Below the pieces are notes generated by a model. The model had not been told where the DNA came from, did not search any database, and worked only from the letters and a program-made list of their open reading frames with translations. From assembly GCA_022827905.1 (NCBI GenBank), contig JAJEIQ010000067.1, positions 1 to 64,000 on the forward strand: a DNA stretch of 64,000 nucleotides, in the 5' to 3' direction. Positions 42,504-50,237 of this stretch are shown here, piece by piece; positions within the stretch are counted from its first letter, which is position 1; the number at the start of each line of letters is the position of its first letter. The DNA is from Pseudomonadales bacterium. GTDB taxonomy: Bacteria > Pseudomonadota > Gammaproteobacteria > Pseudomonadales > Azotimanducaceae. The position numbers and the translations under genes are program-made.

Positions 42504-43471
42504 CGGCCAGCCTGCCGTGACTGGTCCAAACCTATTCCACCCATCGCCCAATCCACCCGCACCTCAAGGCCCGGCGCGAACAACTCCAAGGCTTCAATAG
42601 CCCTGAGACGTTCGCCGAGGCCGTTGCCGTTGGCGATTTGGATGCCGAGGCCGGGGCGGGCGTTCATTTCCAAGAGCAGCGGGCCTTTATCGGCGTCGAG
42701 GACGATGTCGCAGCCGAGGTAGCCGAGGCCGGTCACGTCGTGGCAGCGAGCGGCCAAGGTCAGCAGGTCGCGCCAGTTGGGGATGGTGATGCCTTGCAGC
42801 GGCTCGCCGGTGTCGGGGTGTTCGGACAGGGGCCGGTTGCGCTGCACGGCGCCAATGCTCTCGCCGGTCTGGATGTCGAGGCCGACGCCGATGGCGCCTT
42901 GGTGCAGGTTGGCCTTGCCGTCGGAGGCGTGGGTGCCGAGGCGCAGCATGGCCATGACCGGAAAGCCCTTGAAGACGATGACCCGGATGTCCGGCACTCC
43001 GTCAATGCTGAGGTTCGTGAACATGGGGTGGGTGTGGACCAGGGATTCGATGATGGCATCGTCCGATCGCCCGCCGAGCGAGTACAGGCCGCTGATGATG
43101 TTGGTGAGCAGGTGCTTGACGTGGTTCAGGTCGACCCGCTCGCCGCTGCTCTTGACGAAGGCGTCGCGGTCCCGGCTGGCGATGACTAGGATGCCCTTGC
43201 CACCACTGCCGTGGGCCGGCTTGATGACGAATTCATCGAGCTGGCCCAGATCCGGTTCAATCGCCTCGATCTGATGCTGCCGGGACACTTCATGGATCAA
43301 GGCCGGCATGGGAATGCCGGCCCGCTCAGCAAGACGCTTGGTGCGCAGCTTGTTGTCCACCAGCGGATAGGCTTGACGGGGATTGTAGCGGCCGACGAAG
43401 TGCAGGTTGCGCTGGTTCATGCCCATGACGCCTTGGCGACGCAGGGCCTGAGGGCTGATGAGCCAGTTCAT
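42500..43471 (-). CDS. ATP-grasp ligase, RimK-related (alpha-L-glutamate ligase-like)
   Basis: A 323-residue ATP-grasp enzyme of the RimK-related group. The ATP-binding strand EFVIKPAHGSGGKGILV is at residues 90-106, and the metal-binding Glu/Asn in LLEMNARPGLGIQIAN near residue 280. It begins at ATG 43471 (ATGA with the 7TM gene). In Proteobacteria this gene accompanies the 7TM/inactive transglutaminase and retropepsin-like genes seen here, a three-gene set of uncertain function, possibly in envelope or osmotic stress. The following gene, the nuclease candidate, is coupled to it. Confidence 0.85.
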   Translation of the reverse strand: MNWLISPQALRRQGVMGMNQRNLHFVGRYNPRQAYPLVDNKLRTKRLAERAGIPMPALIHEVSRQHQIEAIEPDLGQLDEFVIKPAHGSGGKGILVIASRDRDAFVKSSGERVDLNHVKHLLTNIISGLYSLGGRSDDAIIESLVHTHPMFTNLSIDGVPDIRVIVFKGFPVMAMLRLGTHASDGKANLHQGAIGVGLDIQTGESIGAVQRNRPLSEHPDTGEPLQGITIPNWRDLLTLAARCHDVTGLGYLGCDIVLDADKGPLLLEMNARPGLGIQIANGNGLGERLRAIEALELFAPGLEVRVDWAMGGIGLDQSRQAGR

Positions 43472-44967
43472 GGGGAGTGCTTCAGAAAGGGCGTGAAGCG
43501 ATGCAGTTCCAGCAGCCGGTAGCCCGTGTAGCGTCCGAGCAGCAGTATGGCGGCGAGCACGCACAGGTGCAGCTCGGGAAAGTTGAAGGCTAGGTGGCGA
43601 ACTGCGGCCAAGTTCATCACCGAGTAGGCGAGCACGGCGACCAGCAGGCTCCCCGCGCCCTGGATCAGCGCCTCAAGCGGGCCTTCCTCCTCCCAAAGAA
43701 TGGACATGCGCTCCACCGTCCAAGCCAGAATGACCATCGGGAAGAAGGTGATTGCCAGCCCGCTAATCAGTCCCAACCGGTAGCTGACCACCGCCAGCAC
43801 CGTGACCAAGGCGATCACCAGCACCACGATGGTGGCGATGCGTGCCACCAGCAGCAGGTTGAGGGCCGAGAGATAGAAGCGCAGCAGCAATCCAGCGCCG
43901 ACCACGAGCACTAAGCCGATTAGCCCAGCGAGCAGCTCAGTCTGCAGAAACGCCAACGCGATCAGCACCGGCATGAAGGTGCCGGAGGTGGGCACTCCGA
44001 CAAACAGCCGCATGAAAACCACCACCAATGCGCCCACCGGCAGGGTCATGATGAGCTTGAACATGCCTTGTTCGGCTATTGGCAGGCTTTGCAGCGACAG
44101 GTCGAAGGGGTTGTAGCGCTCCCGCGCTAGCCCCAACGCGGAATGGGTTTGGCTGACCATGGAGAAAGTGACCCGGCTGCGGGTGCCCCCGATCACTTCG
44201 AGGACGGCCGGATTGCCCGTCTGCCAGACGAGGATATTGGCGGTGTCCTCAATCAGCCCACGCCGGGGATCGAACAGCAGCCAGCCGTCGTTGTCCCAGA
44301 CTTGCAGGTAGTCGCGCAGGCGCTGGCGGCGGCGGCCGTCCCGCAGGCGCAGCGCCTTCACGGTGCGGGCGGTGACATTGGCTCGGCTGAGCAGCGCGCC
44401 GGTGAGGCGAACCGGGGAGTAGCGCTGAAGGAGCAGGCTCATGTTCTGGTCCAAGGGATCGGTGTTGATCTCCTGAATCAGTTGCTCGGCCAGCGACCTG
44501 GCGTTCGCCGACTTGGGCCTGAGCGCGTTGAGGACCTCATTGGCCGCGGTGGCGTACGCCCCGTCAAAGGAGACGGCGCGGCGGCGCTTGGGCTCATCCT
44601 CAACGACTCGCCGCCCAGTGTCCTGAACTAGATCGAGCTTGTAGAAGAGCGTCTGGCTGCCTTCAACGGTGCGCTTCGTCCAGTGGGCACGGCGTTGCGG
44701 GCCGGCCCGGTCGATGGCAAAGCCGAAGCCGGGGGAAGCCCCGGTTTCGCTCAGGAACTCAAAGCCGTTCTGGTCCGGGGGCAGGGTCAGCAGCGCCTCG
44801 GCGGCGTCGCCGTTGGCGGAGAAGGTGATGCGCGCCTCGATCTGCCAAACCATTCGCTCCTGGCCGGGCAGCGGCGGCATGCCGGTGTCCAAGTATCGGT
44901 AAGTGGCGATGCCGAGGCCGGTCAGGAACAATAACGCCACAGCCAGGATGAATGGCCAACGCCGCAT
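43468..44967 (-). CDS. 7TM membrane protein with inactive transglutaminase domain (UUP1 family)
   Basis: A 499-residue inner-membrane protein. One TM helix (FILAVALLFLTGLGIATYRYL) is followed by a periplasmic domain of the inactive transglutaminase type (residues 40-270, with RLRDYLQVWDNDGWLLFDPRRG), then about seven C-terminal TM helices (KLIMTLPVGALVVVFMRLFVG onwards). This is the known partner of the RimK-related ligase and the retropepsin-like protein. It overlaps the ligase gene by 4 bases and lies 11 bases after the protease gene. Confidence 0.88.
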   Translation of the reverse strand: MRRWPFILAVALLFLTGLGIATYRYLDTGMPPLPGQERMVWQIEARITFSANGDAAEALLTLPPDQNGFEFLSETGASPGFGFAIDRAGPQRRAHWTKRTVEGSQTLFYKLDLVQDTGRRVVEDEPKRRRAVSFDGAYATAANEVLNALRPKSANARSLAEQLIQEINTDPLDQNMSLLLQRYSPVRLTGALLSRANVTARTVKALRLRDGRRRQRLRDYLQVWDNDGWLLFDPRRGLIEDTANILVWQTGNPAVLEVIGGTRSRVTFSMVSQTHSALGLARERYNPFDLSLQSLPIAEQGMFKLIMTLPVGALVVVFMRLFVGVPTSGTFMPVLIALAFLQTELLAGLIGLVLVVGAGLLLRFYLSALNLLLVARIATIVVLVIALVTVLAVVSYRLGLISGLAITFFPMVILAWTVERMSILWEEEGPLEALIQGAGSLLVAVLAYSVMNLAAVRHLAFNFPELHLCVLAAILLLGRYTGYRLLELHRFTPFLKHSP

Positions 44968-44978
44968 CTGTTGGTGTC

Positions 44979-45734
44979 CTAAGACCCAGGGACGGGCAGG
45001 GGCACCAGGAACTCTTGGCCGACGTCAACCAGCATCAGATCGGCGAGGAACTCCCGGCCTAGGATGACCGGATGCTTCAGGTGTGACCGGTCGGTTAGGT
45101 TGAACTCGAAATTGCCCAGCACGTTGCCCAGGCGCACGCGCAGGTAAACCATTGGCCGCCGACTGCCCTCGGGGTCGGATTGTTGGATGACCCGCACGTG
45201 GCGCTGCACTTCGCGTTCCAGCGTGTTGACTTGGCCATCGTCGGTGTGGACCTCGAAACGCACCCAGTCTTCGCCGTCGCGCTCGAAGTACACCAGATTT
45301 TCGGCGCTCAGCGAATTGGAGTTGGCGCCGGTGTCTATGCGGGCCGTCAGCACCGCGCCCTGGGGTTCAATGCGGATCCGCTCCAACTGGCCGACGGTTA
45401 TTTTCTCTTCGCTTTCGACTATGGTGGGGGCGAGGGGCGCTTCGCAAACCTCGGGCGCTTGGACAATGACCGGCTCGGGCGCTTCGCAGATCGGCGTCGG
45501 CACATGGATGGGTTGCGCCATCTCATGCTCGATGGCCTCCAAGCGGAGACTGAAGCTGGCATCCCGGTCCTTGACCGCGCTGGCCAACTGGGCAACGGCT
45601 TGTGAAGCGGCGGCCATCTCATTGCGCACGCCGTGCAAATCGCTGCGCAAGTCTTCGTAGGGTGCCGGTCGCTCCTCCACGGCGATGCAGCCGCTGAGCA
45701 GCGACAGGGCCGTTGCGGCCAAATAACCTCTCAT
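44979..45734 (-). CDS. retropepsin-like (ATP-dependent zinc protease family) lipoprotein
   Basis: A 251-residue lipoprotein: MRGYLAATALSLLSGC gives the lipobox with Cys16. A coiled-coil-like region at about residues 28-70 and a Pro/Glu-rich linker lead to a protease domain, annotated in databases as zinc protease (PF05618). The sequence RIDTGANSNSLSA (Asp134) is a retropepsin-type aspartic motif, so I believe it is an aspartic protease. I chose the ATG at 45734 because it gives the lipoprotein signal; the frame extends to 45773. It is first in the operon with the 7TM, ligase and nuclease genes, behind the LexA-like box. Confidence 0.87.
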   Translation of the reverse strand: MRGYLAATALSLLSGCIAVEERPAPYEDLRSDLHGVRNEMAAASQAVAQLASAVKDRDASFSLRLEAIEHEMAQPIHVPTPICEAPEPVIVQAPEVCEAPLAPTIVESEEKITVGQLERIRIEPQGAVLTARIDTGANSNSLSAENLVYFERDGEDWVRFEVHTDDGQVNTLEREVQRHVRVIQQSDPEGSRRPMVYLRVRLGNVLGNFEFNLTDRSHLKHPVILGREFLADLMLVDVGQEFLVPLPVPGS

Positions 45735-45806
45735 TGTTGCAAAGGCTTCCTCGGATCGGCGCTTGCCTACCATCCTTTAGTTTACTTGCCAATGAAATTG
45801 CCTTAA

Positions 45807-45826
45807 TACTGTTTATATTAACAGTA
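45807..45826 (-). promoter_or_regulatory. LexA/SOS-box candidate
   Basis: TACTGTTTATATTAACAGTA is a perfect CTGT-N8-ACAG palindrome in its outer 12 bases and close to the E. coli LexA consensus TACTGTATATATATACAGTA. It is 73 bases upstream of the retropepsin-like ATG, and overlaps a TATACT sequence read on the minus strand (45823-45828), a possible -10. It lies in an AT-rich gap (45774-45857) that contrasts with the surroundings. No known SOS gene is adjacent, so other repressors remain possible. Confidence 0.6.
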
Positions 45827-45857
45827 TAAAACCATCATGCGGGCCGTTTTCGTTCGA

Positions 45858-47486
45858 TCACGAACCGGCTAGGCCGAGTGGCGAAAAGAGCAGATAGAGG
45901 CCCGCCACGGCTAGGCACAGGCCCACGGCCGCCCAAGGCGTCCAACGCCAAGGGGTCATGTCCACTGGCGCGTCCCTGTCGGCAAGCGGTGCGGGCGCTG
46001 GCGCTGGGCGGAGGCGCCCCCCGGCCCACATGATCGCCATTTCAACGGCGAAGAGAATGGCGTAGAGATGAATGAAGTGAATGCCTGTGTCCCAGACGAA
46101 TGTCGCCAGCGGATAGGCGATCAGGTGGAAGACCATCGCCTGAATGGCGGCAGAGGCGGGCGCCCTAGGCAGGCATAGGGCTGCAGTCATGATGGCGATG
46201 ATGGGAATGTTGTAGAAGCCGGTGAATTTGCGCACCACCTGCCAAAGCCCCTCATCGGCGAAGTGCAGCAGTGGCGCGATCGACAGCGCCGCCACCGCAG
46301 CGGCAAAGCCTATCCAACGGGCTAGGCGGATCATCTGCGCATCGCTCAAGCGTCTTTTCCTAGCTTCCCACAGCGGTCCCACCACATCGACGCACAGCAG
46401 GGTGGCGGCGCTGTTCAGCAGGGAGTTGAACGAGCTGAACACCGCGCCGAGCAGAACGGCGAGGAAAAAGCCGCCCATGGCAGCGGGCAGCACGTCGGCC
46501 GCGAGACGGGGATAGGCTTGGTCCATGCTGTCTAGGCGGTCGCCGTAGAGATGGAAGGCGATGACCCCGGGAATCATCATGAACAACGGGATCAACAGCT
46601 TGAACAGGCCGCTCAACAGCACCCCCTTCTGGCCTTCGGCCAGACTCTTGGCGCCAAGGGTGCGCTGGATGACGTATTGGTTGGTGCCCCAATAGAAGAG
46701 GTTGGCCAGAATCATGCCCGTAAAAAGGGTGGAGAATGGGGTCGGGTCGGTGGCTGCGCCGACGGCGTTCAGTTTGTGGGTATGCTGCGTCAGCAACTGC
46801 CCAAGCCCGGCGGTAAAGCTGCCCTCCCCGAGCTTGATGAGACCGAGCACCGGCACCAAAGCCCCGATGATGAGCAGCCCGATGCCGTTCAGGGTATCGG
46901 AGACGGCCACCGCCTTGAGGCCGCCGGCGATGGCGTACAGCCCGCCGACCAGCGCAATGAGGCCGATGGTGAGAATCAGCGCGGCACTGGGGCTGAGGCC
47001 CAGCAGCGCCGACAGGTCGAACAGCTGCAGCACGGCCACCGCTCCGGAGTAGAGCACGGCGGGCATGGTGACCAGGCCGTAGCCCAGAATGAACAGGGCC
47101 ACGGTGAAGCGGCGCACGCGCTCGTCGAAGCGGCGGCCGAGAAACTCGGGCAGCGTGGTGAAGCCGCCGGTCAGGTAGCGGGGCAGAAGCACCATGGCCA
47201 TCAGGATCATCGCGAACACGGCCGTCACCTCCCAAGCCATGCTCGACAGGTTGAAGGCGAAGGCGGAGCCGTTCAGGCCGATGAGCTGTTCGGCGGATAG
47301 GTTGGTCAGCAGCAGTGAGCCGGCGATGAAGGTGCCGGTCAAACCGCGCCCTGCCAGAAAGTAGCCCGTTGCCGTTGCGGTTCCGCCCTTGGACTTGCGG
47401 TAGGAAACCCAGGCGATGAGCGCCATCACGGCAGCGCAGGACGCCAGGGTCGCCAGGTTGGATGCGCTTAGTGCCTGAGCCGGCAT
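45858..47486 (-). CDS. sodium:solute symporter (SSS family)
   Basis: A 542-residue inner-membrane symporter of the SLC5-like family, using the sodium gradient. About 13 hydrophobic helices are present; TM1-2 loop GYFLAGRGLTGTFIAGSLLLTNLSAEQLIGLNG is the family signature, and YGLVTMPAVLYSGAVAVLQLF and GLYAIAGGLKAVAVSDTLNGIGL match the sodium-site helices. It is closest to the sugar-type SSS proteins by eye. The HupE-like gene ends 23 bases upstream on the same strand, so they may be co-transcribed. The solute is unknown. Confidence 0.9.
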   Translation of the reverse strand: MPAQALSASNLATLASCAAVMALIAWVSYRKSKGGTATATGYFLAGRGLTGTFIAGSLLLTNLSAEQLIGLNGSAFAFNLSSMAWEVTAVFAMILMAMVLLPRYLTGGFTTLPEFLGRRFDERVRRFTVALFILGYGLVTMPAVLYSGAVAVLQLFDLSALLGLSPSAALILTIGLIALVGGLYAIAGGLKAVAVSDTLNGIGLLIIGALVPVLGLIKLGEGSFTAGLGQLLTQHTHKLNAVGAATDPTPFSTLFTGMILANLFYWGTNQYVIQRTLGAKSLAEGQKGVLLSGLFKLLIPLFMMIPGVIAFHLYGDRLDSMDQAYPRLAADVLPAAMGGFFLAVLLGAVFSSFNSLLNSAATLLCVDVVGPLWEARKRRLSDAQMIRLARWIGFAAAVAALSIAPLLHFADEGLWQVVRKFTGFYNIPIIAIMTAALCLPRAPASAAIQAMVFHLIAYPLATFVWDTGIHFIHLYAILFAVEMAIMWAGGRLRPAPAPAPLADRDAPVDMTPWRWTPWAAVGLCLAVAGLYLLFSPLGLAGS

Positions 47487-47509
47487 CGCTGTGATTGCCT
47501 AAGTGGCGT

Positions 47510-48181
47510 TCAAGCCAGCCGGTAGCTGGCCAGTTGGTAGAGCATGAAGGTGAAGCCGGCCGCCATGATGCCCCAATTGGCGGTGGCTGCCTGCTCGTGA
47601 AAGCGGGCGCCGGTTCGCCACAGGCTGAGCAGCCCAAGCAGCAGGCCCAAGGCGGTGAGCTGGCCGAGTTCGACGCCGACGTTGAATGCGATGATGTTGC
47701 CGACCAAGCCGTCTGGCGCAATGTGGGTTTCCTGCAGCTTGGTGGCCAGCCCGAAGCCGTGGAACAGTCCGAAGGTGAACACCGCCAGCGCTGCGTTCGG
47801 TGCCAGTCCCAGGGCCTTGAAGCCGCCGAGGTTCTCAAACGCCTTGTAGGCCACCGAGAGGCCGATCACGGCGTCGATCAGATAGGGGTTGGCCTCGATG
47901 CCGCCGAGTACGCCGGCCAGCAGGGTCAGGCTGTGGCCAATGGCAAACAAAGTCACGTAGGCGGCGACGTCCCGAAGCCGCTGCAGAAAAAACACCACGC
48001 CGGCCAGGAACAGCAGGTGGTCGTAGCCAGTGACCATGTGCTTGGCGCCGAGGTAGGCATAGGGCATGACGGCGAGGCCGACATTGCCTTCGATGAACCC
48101 CTGATCCGCGCCGGCGACGCCGTGGGACCAAGCAGTTGTAGCGGCTGCGATCAGGGCCATGAGGCCAACGGCCCGCGTCAA
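47510..48181 (-). CDS. HupE/UreJ-type membrane protein
   Basis: A protein of 223 residues (TTG start at 48181) or 216 (ATG at 48160) in the HupE/UreJ_2 group, whose members are proposed nickel or cobalt transporters or accessory proteins. A signal-like N-terminus is followed by GAKHMVTGYDHLLFLAGVVFF with the conserved His residues, FAIGHSLTLLAGVLG and FGLFHGFGLATKLQE, and six or so helices. No hydrogenase or urease genes are nearby, so its metal role is uncertain. Confidence 0.82.
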   Translation of the reverse strand: MTRAVGLMALIAAATTAWSHGVAGADQGFIEGNVGLAVMPYAYLGAKHMVTGYDHLLFLAGVVFFLQRLRDVAAYVTLFAIGHSLTLLAGVLGGIEANPYLIDAVIGLSVAYKAFENLGGFKALGLAPNAALAVFTFGLFHGFGLATKLQETHIAPDGLVGNIIAFNVGVELGQLTALGLLLGLLSLWRTGARFHEQAATANWGIMAAGFTFMLYQLASYRLA

Positions 48182-48278
48182 GTGTGAAGTTGAGGGTCTG
48201 ATGGTGTGGTGCGCGTTCGCTGGGTCGATGTCCGGTTATACTCAAGCATAAGGAAAGAGAAGGGAAGCGGGGCGTTTC

Positions 48279-49988
48279 ATGCTGGACCTATTGATCAAGA
48301 ACGGTCGCATCATCGATGGCACGGGAGCCCCTGCGGTGACCGGGGGCGTGGGCATTCGGGACGGCCGCATCGCGGCAGTCGGGGAGGTTGGCGAGTCGGC
48401 GCGGGAAACCCTGGATGCCGACGGCTGCGCCGTGACGCCGGGCTTTGTGGACGTCCACACCCACTACGATGCCCAAGTCTTTTGGGATCCTGCTCTAAGC
48501 CCCTCCTGCTTCCACGGAGTGACCACCGTTTTCGGGGGTCACTGCGGCTTCAGCATCGCGCCCTTGAGCCCCGAAGCCGCGCCCTACCTGTTGCGCATGC
48601 TGGCCCGGGTGGAAGGCATGCCGGAGGCCTGCCTGGAGGCCGGGGTGGCTTGGAACTGGCGCAGTTTTGGCGACTACCTTGGTCAACTCGACGGCAACTT
48701 GGGCCTCAACGCGGGCTTCCTGGCCGGTCACTGCGCCTTGCGGCGGGTGGTCATGGGCGAGCGGGCGGTGGGTGAGCGGGCCAGCGCCAGCGACGTTCGC
48801 GCCATGCAGGGGTTGCTGTCGGAGAGCCTGAAGGAAGGCGCCATCGGCTTTTCCTCCACCCTGTCCACCACCCATAACGACGCCGACGGCCAACCGGTGC
48901 CCTCGCGCCATGCGTCGTTTGACGAGATTCTGGACTTGGCGCGGGTGGTGGGACGCCACGAAGGCACCTCCATCGAATTTCTGCCGGGCGTTGGCCTGTT
49001 CAGCGACGAAGTCCGCCAACTCATGTCGGACATCTCCACCGAATCGCGGCGGCCAGTGAATTGGAACGTTCTCAATCCGGGGCCGCCGGAACTGATGGAC
49101 AATCAACTCGGCATCAGCGACATCGCCCGTCGCAATGGCGGCAAGGTGGTCGCGCTGACCATGCCCCAACCGATCGTGCTGCGGCTCAACTTGCACGGCG
49201 GCATGGTGTTTGACGCCATGGAGGGATGGGCCGACCTGTTCAAGCTGACGGTGCCGGAACGCATGGCATGGCTCGCCTCGCCAGCGCACCGCCAAGCGCT
49301 GGACATGAGCGCCCGCTCCGGAGGGCCGTTTCAATCCATATCGGACTGGCGGCGGTGGCAGGTTCATGCGGTTTTCGACGCCGCCAATAAGGGCTTTGAA
49401 GGCCGCACCATCGAGGACATCGCCGCCGAGCAAGGCAAAGCGCCCTTTGACGCCATGCTGGACTTGGCCTTGGCTGAGGGATTGCGCACCTCATTCATCC
49501 CGTTGGACTTCGGTGGTGGCACCGACGAGGGCCTTTGGCGGCAGCGTGGCCAGCTTTGGGCCGATGAGCGTACGGTGATTGGCGCGTCTGACGCGGGCGC
49601 CCATCTCGACATGATCGACACCTTCACCTATGCCACGGCGCTGCTGCGGCACGGCGTTCGCGAGCAGGGCGTGATCACCCTCGAGGAGGCCGTGCGCCAG
49701 CTCACCCAGGTGCCGGCCGCGCTCTTTGGCCTGCGCGAACGGGGCGTTTTACGCCCCGGCTGGCACGCGGACATCGTCGTGTTTGATCCTGATGCGGTTG
49801 GCCCGGGCGCGGTGGGCATTCGGCAGGATTTGCCGGCCGACGAACCCCGGGTGTATGCGGAAGCGGAGGGCATCCACCAGGTCTTCGTTAACGGGGTGCG
49901 CATCCTCGATCAGGGGCGGCACACCGGCTCGCTGCCCGGCAAGGTGATGCGCTCTGGGATCGACACTCGTACGCCGACGCTAAGCTGA
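48279..49988 (+). CDS. N-acyl-D-amino-acid deacylase family amidohydrolase
   Basis: A 569-residue metal-dependent amidohydrolase. Metal ligands His60 and His62 are in VDVHTHYDAQ, and the C-terminal metal Asp is in IGASDAGAHLDMI. The opening LLIKNGRIIDGTGAP and the ending LRERGVLRPGWHADIVVFDPD are typical of the D-aminoacylase/amidohydrolase 3 subgroup. It would hydrolyse N-acyl-D-amino acids or a related cyclic amide in the cytosol. It is divergent from the HupE gene across 97 bases. The gap 49989-50237 before smc holds no gene that I can support. Confidence 0.88.
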   Translation: MLDLLIKNGRIIDGTGAPAVTGGVGIRDGRIAAVGEVGESARETLDADGCAVTPGFVDVHTHYDAQVFWDPALSPSCFHGVTTVFGGHCGFSIAPLSPEAAPYLLRMLARVEGMPEACLEAGVAWNWRSFGDYLGQLDGNLGLNAGFLAGHCALRRVVMGERAVGERASASDVRAMQGLLSESLKEGAIGFSSTLSTTHNDADGQPVPSRHASFDEILDLARVVGRHEGTSIEFLPGVGLFSDEVRQLMSDISTESRRPVNWNVLNPGPPELMDNQLGISDIARRNGGKVVALTMPQPIVLRLNLHGGMVFDAMEGWADLFKLTVPERMAWLASPAHRQALDMSARSGGPFQSISDWRRWQVHAVFDAANKGFEGRTIEDIAAEQGKAPFDAMLDLALAEGLRTSFIPLDFGGGTDEGLWRQRGQLWADERTVIGASDAGAHLDMIDTFTYATALLRHGVREQGVITLEEAVRQLTQVPAALFGLRERGVLRPGWHADIVVFDPDAVGPGAVGIRQDLPADEPRVYAEAEGIHQVFVNGVRILDQGRHTGSLPGKVMRSGIDTRTPTLS

Positions 49989-50237
49989 TTGGCCCCCAGC
50001 GCGCAAACATCTGCGCAAAGTCCTGATTTTGGTGTGAATCAGGGCTAGGATTCCTGTTTCCATATGCGTTAAACTAGCCTTCCAACGAGTGGCAAGGCGT
50101 GTTTTCACGTCGCATTGCCGCTCTTGGGCTCGCGTTTGCAAGCGTGGCGGGGTGCGCCCCTTAGAGGCGGTTGCGGATGCGAGATAGTGTTGTTGAATGA
50201 GCGGTCGTTGGCGTAGCCAGCTCGCTCGTGGAATGCA

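Noticed and set aside
45801-45830. Rho-independent terminator for the symporter gene
   Set aside because: The palindrome is AT-rich with no GC stem and no T-run afterwards; a LexA-type operator fits better.
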